Origin: JANLUX01 sp031409815
Lineage (GTDB): Bacteria; Bacteroidota; Bacteroidia; AKYH767-A; OLB10
Direction of reading: 5' to 3'
DNA length: 18,658 bases
Assembly: GCA_031409815.1 (NCBI GenBank)
Contig: JANNXV010000121.1
Coordinates: forward strand, 1-18,658
Below the pieces are notes generated by a model, which worked only from the letters and a program-made list of their open reading frames with translations, was not told where the DNA came from and made no database searches. This document shows, piece by piece, positions 13,812 through 18,658 of the stretch; position 1 is the stretch's first letter, and each line of letters opens with the position of its first letter. The translations under genes and the position numbers were made by a program.

Positions 13812-16247
13812 CTATTTTAACAATACTACTTGCTTATTCAACACAATATCGCCTTGTTGAACACGTAAAAAATATAGTCCACTCTCTAAAACTGAGCAAT
13901 CAAAGGTAACTGATTCTTTATTGGTTCTTCTTAATGCAACTACTCTACCTGTTAGATCAATCATTTCAATATTTATCGCTTCATTGTTTGAATTGTAAAA
14001 TTGAACTAAATAATTTCCATTAGTTGGATTAGGATAAACAATTGCATCAAAATTTACTAGCGTTGAAATATCTTCATCTCGACAAACAAAAGTAACGGTG
14101 AGCGACCTTGTTGTTCCTGCCCCGCAAATATTGTTTCCTCTGGCTCTAATTGTTCCGGAATTAGTTGCATAATTGACAGTAACATTAGTAGCAGTTGTAG
14201 TAATGGTATTGTTAGGAGAAACAATTGCATTTGCAATTAATTGAGACCCGGTAGGTCCTGTCCAAGTATAGGAAGTTGAACCAACAAGCGGATTAATAGA
14301 ATAGGGAACTCCCTGCTGATTAATACAAACACTGGTGCTGCCGGTAATAACTGTTGGTGCTGCAGGTGTTGCTCTTATCACTTTAGATCGAAAGCCACTT
14401 GTACCACAAGCGTTGGTGGCAGTAACTCTAATTGAACCGGAAAGAAAAGATGCATTATAATTAGCAAGCACTGAATTAGTTCCTTGTCCACTAAATATTG
14501 AACCGCTTGCAACAGTAAAAGACCATGCATAAGTCATACCTGCAACATTGGTAATAGAATAAGGAACTAATGAAAGATTGCATACATCATTAGCCGCACC
14601 AGTAATTGCAGATGGTGTTGAAGGGAAATTTCTTGATATCAATAATTTTCTTTGAGCACTGGTGCCACAAGAATCTGAAACAACAACCCTTAGCGAATCA
14701 TTTGCTATAAATCCTGCAGTATAACTTACATTAATACTTCTGGTGCCTTGTCCGGAATTAATAACTGCACCTGCAGGTGGCGTCCACGTATAAATTTTAC
14801 CTGCAACCAATGGAACTGTGTAGGTGCGAGTATTTCCCGGACAAACCCTAGTGGAACCACCTGTTGTGGTAATTGTTCCTGGCATTGCTGGAGGCGGACA
14901 ACAGCCTTCGTCAATTTGTAAATTGCAGTTGTCATCAATTCCATTACCACATATTTCTGCTTGCAGTGTATGAAACACTCCCGTTATTGGATCACATCCA
15001 TCAATAGTACATGCATTGCCATCATTAGTGTTTACAGGTGTGTGTGTGATGCTACCATTTGCTGGATTGCATGCGTCAATTGTACACGCATTGTTATCAT
15101 TGACATTAACGCTAACATGAGAAATTACACCGGTTGTAGGGTTACACGCGTCTGCAGTGCATGCATTATTATCGTTGAAATTTACAGGACTGTGTAGTAT
15201 CAAACCAGTTGCAATTTCGCAGAAATCAGTAGTGCATGCATTATTATCATTAATGTTTACTGCTGTATGTTGGCAAACACCCAATTGGTCGCAAAAATCA
15301 GTAGTACAACCGTTACCATCATCGCACGAAATAAATGTAACAACGGCCTTATCACTATCCGGATAACAAGGCAGACCATTTGGATTATTGGTTACAAGAG
15401 TAAGCACCACGCTACCTGTAGTAAGATCAGTGCTTGAAGGAATGTAAGTAGCATTTAATGAATTCGCACCGGGGGTAAATGTGCCACCTGTTGGAGAAAT
15501 CCAAGTACCGCTGGTTGCACCTCCTCCTACCGCACCATTTAACAAAACATTAGCACACGAAGAGTATGGCCCCTTTGCATTCGCAAAAGGATCCATTAAA
15601 CAAACACTATTCAGCATCATTGAATTACAAGGAGATTCTACTGCTGGAACATTACCTAATTGAGCCGCAGTTCCACTAAAAGATCCGTTGACATAAACAG
15701 TATATGCGGTACTTGTTTTATTTGTCATATTAGTTAAGTTAAAAATAAAATTGGGTGAACTAAAAGCAGACCAAATACCAGAAACTTTTGTAATTCGAAA
15801 AGTACCAACCAATACATCTGTATTTACTGGCAATAAAGTTCCATTGGATGGAGAAGTAGCTAATTGGGCATTAATTCTTATTGATTTACTAGTTGGGTCA
15901 ATATTCGTATTTATGCTGTTAAAATTGGTTTGGGTAGAATTTAATTGACTGCCTCCAATATATGCTAATGAAACGGTGCCTCCACCCGTTCCAATATAAT
16001 CCCAATCAATACCATACGCTCCAGATTGAAGAATCATTGTTGAATTACCTGATGTATTTCGAATAACAATATTAAAATCAATGGTATTAAGTGTTGAATT
16101 ACAGGTCCTTAAAAAGGTTGACACTGAATTCTGAGCAGAAAGATTCATAGCTTGAAAAAACAAGAAAATGCTGCATACAAAAACGCGGAATATCCTAGAA
16201 TTAGAAAAGTTGTTTGAATTTAATAAGTTTAATTTTGGGTGTGTCAT
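13812..16247 (-). CDS. T9SS-sorted modular surface protein with CTDC repeats
   Basis: The 811-residue product has a long signal peptide (hydrophobic 19-33, ending LSAQ near 39) and a C-terminal type IX sorting domain from about residue 735 (IVYPNPTNGNYLVQF, MIDLTGRVV, ESGLYFLRVQQGD). It is expected at the cell surface or secreted. In order: a cohesin-like beta region (about 40-190) rich in N/S/T; a linker with a PKD-like strand set (205-305); five tandem 25-residue cysteine repeats (308-431) of the form NDNNACTxDxCxPxTGxIxHxPVN, matching the Dictyostelium CTDC repeat; a MopE-like metal-binding motif ICGNGIDDNCNLQIDEGC (432-449); then three PKD-like modules (about 455-540, 545-628, 633-720), each opening with a V-C pair and containing Y.W, and ending in a SG(F/Q)R-like or C.T. 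strand. No enzymatic motif is seen; adhesion or matrix function is an inference. Confidence 0.85.
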   Translation of the reverse strand: MTHPKLNLLNSNNFSNSRIFRVFVCSIFLFFQAMNLSAQNSVSTFLRTCNSTLNTIDFNIVIRNTSGNSTMILQSGAYGIDWDYIGTGGGTVSLAYIGGSQLNSTQTNFNSINTNIDPTSKSIRINAQLATSPSNGTLLPVNTDVLVGTFRITKVSGIWSAFSSPNFIFNLTNMTNKTSTAYTVYVNGSFSGTAAQLGNVPAVESPCNSMMLNSVCLMDPFANAKGPYSSCANVLLNGAVGGGATSGTWISPTGGTFTPGANSLNATYIPSSTDLTTGSVVLTLVTNNPNGLPCYPDSDKAVVTFISCDDGNGCTTDFCDQLGVCQHTAVNINDNNACTTDFCEIATGLILHSPVNFNDNNACTADACNPTTGVISHVSVNVNDNNACTIDACNPANGSITHTPVNTNDGNACTIDGCDPITGVFHTLQAEICGNGIDDNCNLQIDEGCCPPPAMPGTITTTGGSTRVCPGNTRTYTVPLVAGKIYTWTPPAGAVINSGQGTRSINVSYTAGFIANDSLRVVVSDSCGTSAQRKLLISRNFPSTPSAITGAANDVCNLSLVPYSITNVAGMTYAWSFTVASGSIFSGQGTNSVLANYNASFLSGSIRVTATNACGTSGFRSKVIRATPAAPTVITGSTSVCINQQGVPYSINPLVGSTSYTWTGPTGSQLIANAIVSPNNTITTTATNVTVNYATNSGTIRARGNNICGAGTTRSLTVTFVCRDEDISTLVNFDAIVYPNPTNGNYLVQFYNSNNEAINIEMIDLTGRVVALRRTNKESVTFDCSVLESGLYFLRVQQGDIVLNKQVVLLK
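14955..15326 (-). repeat. Five tandem 75-bp units encoding CTDC-type repeats
   Basis: At the protein level the units start at residues 308, 333, 358, 383 and 408 of the T9SS protein, an exact 25-residue (75-nt) period, with two cysteines per unit (ACT.D.C). The first unit has two further cysteines. The last ends in FHTLQAE and runs into the MopE-like motif. At the DNA level the units have diverged, although the three central ones remain similar. Confidence 0.85.
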
Positions 16248-16484
16248 TTATGTAAAATAATTTATGTGTCCGTTTATTAAATAATGAAGCTTAAAGTTTA
16301 TTCCACTTAAAATATAAAAAAAATGAAACAACAATGTAAATGTATATAATTCATACGTTATTACATAATAAATTTGATTAACACAATTATCCCATCCACT
16401 AAATAATAGAGTCCAAAAAATTTGTAATATAAAATTAGTTTGCATTTCAACTAATTTCAAAAGATTGTAAAAGGTCTAAATAGA
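16248..16484. other. AT-rich intergenic region
   Basis: This lies between the T9SS gene start and the DoxX-family gene stop, both minus strand. The open frame here has no domain pattern or signal peptide and looks like chance. The T9SS gene promoter must be here; TATATTTT-like stretches exist, but none is paired at a convincing distance with a TTG box. Confidence 0.4.
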
Positions 16485-16931
16485 TTATCTCTTCTGTTCC
16501 TTTATTTCCTTATTCAATTCTTCATCAGCTGATGAAGGTCCAGACCCATAAACAAAGAAAAAACCAAGTAAAACTAAAACAAGTATAGAAAAGGGTAATT
16601 CCGAATTAAAATTCATCAGTCCATTTTTTGAATTAATAAAAATAATAGCACCTAATAAAATAGGTATTTGCATAGCTACAGCAATTCTGGTAAGTAAACC
16701 TATCGCAATGAGAACACCACCAACAAGATGCGCTAAAGCAACGTAATTAGCAATAGTAAATGAATGATTTAAAAACCTGGTTTGATTTATTATTTCAATT
16801 AATTGATCGGTATCACGAATAAAGAAAAACCCTTTTAAAAAAATAATGATACCTAATGCAATCCTTAACCAATCAATCCATTTTGGATGATGTGTGTACG
16901 CCCATTTATCGAGTTTCCTGGCTAGTTTCAT
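16485..16931 (-). CDS. DoxX-family membrane protein
   Basis: The 148-residue product is a small four-helix membrane protein. The N-terminal WIDWLRIALGIIIFLKGFFFI, the second helix IANYVALAHLVGGVLIAIGLLTRIA and the pattern QIPILLGAIIFIN followed by a final helix LPFSILVLVLLGFFFVYGSG match DoxX/DoxD-like proteins. These are inner-membrane proteins, often linked to redox or sulfur chemistry, whose exact reaction is usually unknown. The frame extends 18 codons upstream to a TTG at 16985, but the ATG at 16931 gives the usual short basic N-terminus (MKLARKLDKW), so I prefer it. It appears monocistronic and is divergent from the permease. Confidence 0.8.
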   Translation of the reverse strand: MKLARKLDKWAYTHHPKWIDWLRIALGIIIFLKGFFFIRDTDQLIEIINQTRFLNHSFTIANYVALAHLVGGVLIAIGLLTRIAVAMQIPILLGAIIFINSKNGLMNFNSELPFSILVLVLLGFFFVYGSGPSSADEELNKEIKEQKR

Positions 16932-17090
16932 AACGAACTGTCTGAATATTTTACGATAGTAATTGCTTCTTAGTTTTCGAAACAATTATTTGTTAAAGAT
17001 ATTAAACCATATCAAATTAAATAGGAAGCGTTTTCTAACAGCAGCGAATAGAATTGACGCATCTTCAAATTATCAAATTATATTTACCGC

Positions 17091-18407
17091 ATGTCGAATA
17101 AATTAGAACGCAAGCTGGGCTTATTTCAGAGTACGGTAATAAACATGATTGACATGGTAGGCATAGGCCCATTTGTTGTCTTGCCTCTGGTAATTGATAT
17201 TATGGGAGGGCCTTACTTCTTGTATGCATGGTTTGCCGGAGCAATTATTTCTTTTATTGATGCAATGATATGGAGTGAGCTTGGAGCAGCTTACCCAAAA
17301 GCAGGTGGCAGCTACAATTTTTTAAAAGAAGCATATGGATTAAAATGGGGCAAGCTTTTTTCATTTTTATATGTATGGCAAACCCTTATTCAGGCTCCAC
17401 TAGTTGTGGCTTCAGGGTCTATTGGCTTTGCACAATATCTAAATTATCTCATTCCTCTATCCCCCATTTATCAAAAAATCGTCTCAGGTTCATTAGTCCT
17501 TATCATCACTTTACTATTATATCGTAAAATTGATACCATTGGCAAAATTGGTACACTACTTTGGAGTGGTGTAATCTTTACACTTTGCTGGATAATTTAT
17601 GGAGGAATTACCCATGGTAATTTCGTTCAGCCAATTCGTGAAATGAATGATGGTTTCAATATAAACAGCCTCTTTTTTGTGGCTTTAGGGCAAGCATCAG
17701 TAAAAACAATTTACAGTTATTTAGGCTATTACAATGTATGCCATTTGGGTGGTGAAATTGTGAATCCCGGAAAAAATATTCCGCGCAGCATGTTTATTTC
17801 TGTAATAGGTATTGCAGTGCTGTACCTGGCAATGAATATCAGTGTTGTTAGTGTTATACCATGGCAGGAAGCACGTCATTCTCAATTTATTATAAGTACT
17901 TTCTTTGAACATTTGTATGGTTCTGCTGCTGCAAAGTTTGCAACCGTTTTGGTTCTATGGGTTGCGTTTGCTTCATTATTTGCAGTAATGCTAGGCTATT
18001 CGAGAGTGCCTTATGCAGCTGCTGTTGACGGATCCTTTTTCAAAGTATTTGCTCGCTTACATCCTACCAAACATTTTCCCTATATTTCATTGCTTGCTTT
18101 AGGAGTAACGGCTTTTATTTTTAGCTTATTATTTAAATTATCAGAAGTTATTACAGCAATTTTAGCCATGCGAATTCTCATACAATTTATTGGGCAAGCT
18201 GCGGGAGTGGTTTTATTAAGAAAGAAAAAAGGTATTGCGCATTTGCCCTATAAAATGCCGCTTTATCCACTGCCTGTAATTTTGGTGATTGCAACGTGGT
18301 TATTGGTATTTATCTCTACCGGACAAACTTTTATTTTATCAGGATTAGCAGTAATTGCAGCAGGTATTATTGTTTATCAACTAAAAACGAAAATTTCAAA
18401 AACTTAA
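17091..18407 (+). CDS. APC-superfamily amino acid/polyamine permease
   Basis: The 438-residue product has about 12 membrane helices. The first helix carries the broken-helix motif of the APC fold (NMIDMVGIGPFVVLPLVI), which holds the substrate backbone. It is followed by AWFAGAIISFIDAMIWSELGAAYPKAGGSYNFLKEAYG, the family's standard second/third helix signature. Another signature, YLGYYNVCHLGGEIVNPGKNIPRSM, is the conserved helix 6 to loop region. It imports or exchanges amino acids or related amines across the inner membrane; the substrate is not determinable. Given the arginine/polyamine genes 4-7 kb away such a substrate is conceivable but not shown. A TTG (17054-17056) and TATATTTA (17079-17086) pair lies just before the ATG and would give an almost leaderless transcript; I regard this as weak. 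Confidence 0.88.
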   Translation: MSNKLERKLGLFQSTVINMIDMVGIGPFVVLPLVIDIMGGPYFLYAWFAGAIISFIDAMIWSELGAAYPKAGGSYNFLKEAYGLKWGKLFSFLYVWQTLIQAPLVVASGSIGFAQYLNYLIPLSPIYQKIVSGSLVLIITLLLYRKIDTIGKIGTLLWSGVIFTLCWIIYGGITHGNFVQPIREMNDGFNINSLFFVALGQASVKTIYSYLGYYNVCHLGGEIVNPGKNIPRSMFISVIGIAVLYLAMNISVVSVIPWQEARHSQFIISTFFEHLYGSAAAKFATVLVLWVAFASLFAVMLGYSRVPYAAAVDGSFFKVFARLHPTKHFPYISLLALGVTAFIFSLLFKLSEVITAILAMRILIQFIGQAAGVVLLRKKKGIAHLPYKMPLYPLPVILVIATWLLVFISTGQTFILSGLAVIAAGIIVYQLKTKISKT

Positions 18408-18428
18408 AAAAGTTTAAAATTAAGCTGA

Positions 18429-18658
18429 TTAGTTTTTCAATTGTGTACGGAAGTTTTTTAAGTCCATGGTATAAATGGATTCAGAAATACTGGTACTATT
18501 TTTAAAATAAAACACACCGCCATAATCGTAACTCACTTTAATATAGGTTGCTTGCACATCTTTAAATTTAACCACATTCCGAATTATCTTTCTATTTTTT
18601 TCTACTATGGTATCTGACTTAATACCTTCTGGGATTGATTCTTTGTCAAAATCAAAAC
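18429..18658 (-). CDS. Partial CDS (3' end), unrecognised protein
   Basis: On the minus strand, the frame is open from the window edge (first full codon 18654-18656) to the TAA at 18429-18431. It gives 75 residues: FDFDKESIPEGIKSDTIVEK, then NRKIIRNVVKFKDVQATYIK, VSYDYGGVFYFKNSTS and finally a short helix-like tail TMDLKNFRTQLKN. The uninterrupted frame, the balanced composition and the placement convergent with the permease (21 bp between stops) support a real gene whose start lies beyond the window. The mixture of strand-like segments does not match a family I know. Confidence 0.6.
   Translation of the reverse strand, partial: FDFDKESIPEGIKSDTIVEKNRKIIRNVVKFKDVQATYIKVSYDYGGVFYFKNSTSISESIYTMDLKNFRTQLKN

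Noticed and set aside
14961..15366. Plus-strand frames rich in Cys/Ile/Val across the repeat region
   Set aside because: They are antisense shadows of the 25-residue cysteine repeats in the T9SS protein.
16248..16460. 70-codon minus-strand frame upstream of the large T9SS gene
   Set aside because: It has no domain, signal or start context and biased low-complexity AT-rich composition; it is probably the promoter/leader region.
16932..16985. N-terminal extension of the DoxX gene from a TTG start
   Set aside because: The ATG at 16931 gives a normal short basic N-terminus before the first helix, and the added residues are not family-like.
18400..18415. Small hairpin AAACTT-AAAA-AAGTTT as terminator of the permease gene
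   Set aside because: The stem is only 6 A/T-rich base pairs within an A-rich tract and is likely chance.
1..18658. Defence system, CRISPR array, prophage, tRNA or rRNA
   Set aside because: I saw no cas-like, toxin-antitoxin, restriction, phage or integrase genes, no regularly spaced repeats and no cloverleaf or rRNA-like sequence.

Overview
The window looks like a chromosomal segment of a member of the phylum Bacteroidota, probably a Chitinophagia- or Sphingobacteriia-like lineage. This rests on: AT-rich DNA; starts without Shine-Dalgarno-like sequences; two secreted proteins with C-terminal type IX secretion (T9SS) sorting domains plus a third decayed one; the Bacteroidota form of arginine decarboxylase beside an arginase of the same lineage; and a lipoprotein with a DUF4878-like domain.

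Layout. 1-766: a YceI-like secreted protein on the minus strand. 767-3218: an accessory patch. A 504-residue T9SS-sorted propeller-like protein (1264-2778) is bracketed by debris: the C-terminal tail of a REP-associated (IS200-like) tyrosine transposase at 1066-1263, five small hairpins, a 74/75-nt direct repeat present once on each side of the gene, and a decayed T9SS sorting domain (2781-3036) whose frame is restored if one 34-nt palindrome is removed. 3219-4664: a polysaccharide flippase, divergent from rnhB (4731-5333). 5445-8144: an 899-residue membrane-anchored DUF3352-like protein with a C-terminal propeller-like half. 8262-12646: an arginine-centred block, with speA on the minus strand, divergent from an arginase-family gene that is followed by argS. 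12683-13745: a YiiX/YebB-like cysteine hydrolase overlapping a small lipoprotein gene by 14 nt. 13812-16247: an 811-residue T9SS-sorted modular adhesin-like protein with five 25-residue Dictyostelium-type CTDC repeats, a MopE-like motif and PKD-like modules. 16485-16931: DoxX-family membrane protein. 17091-18407: APC-family permease. 18429-18658: the 3' part of an unrecognised minus-strand gene that runs off the window.

How the genes fit together. Arginine is a shared theme at 8.2-12.6 kb: decarboxylation to agmatine, hydrolysis to ornithine and urea, and charging onto tRNA-Arg are encoded side by side, the first two from a common 195-bp divergent region. Most of the rest is ordinary housekeeping or envelope material. 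I see no defence island, CRISPR array, tRNA or rRNA. The most unusual part is the transposase/REP-like palindrome patch at about 0.99-3.1 kb: the sequence shows a plausible footprint of a palindrome inserted into a coding sequence next to a remnant of the transposase type known to mobilise such palindromes.
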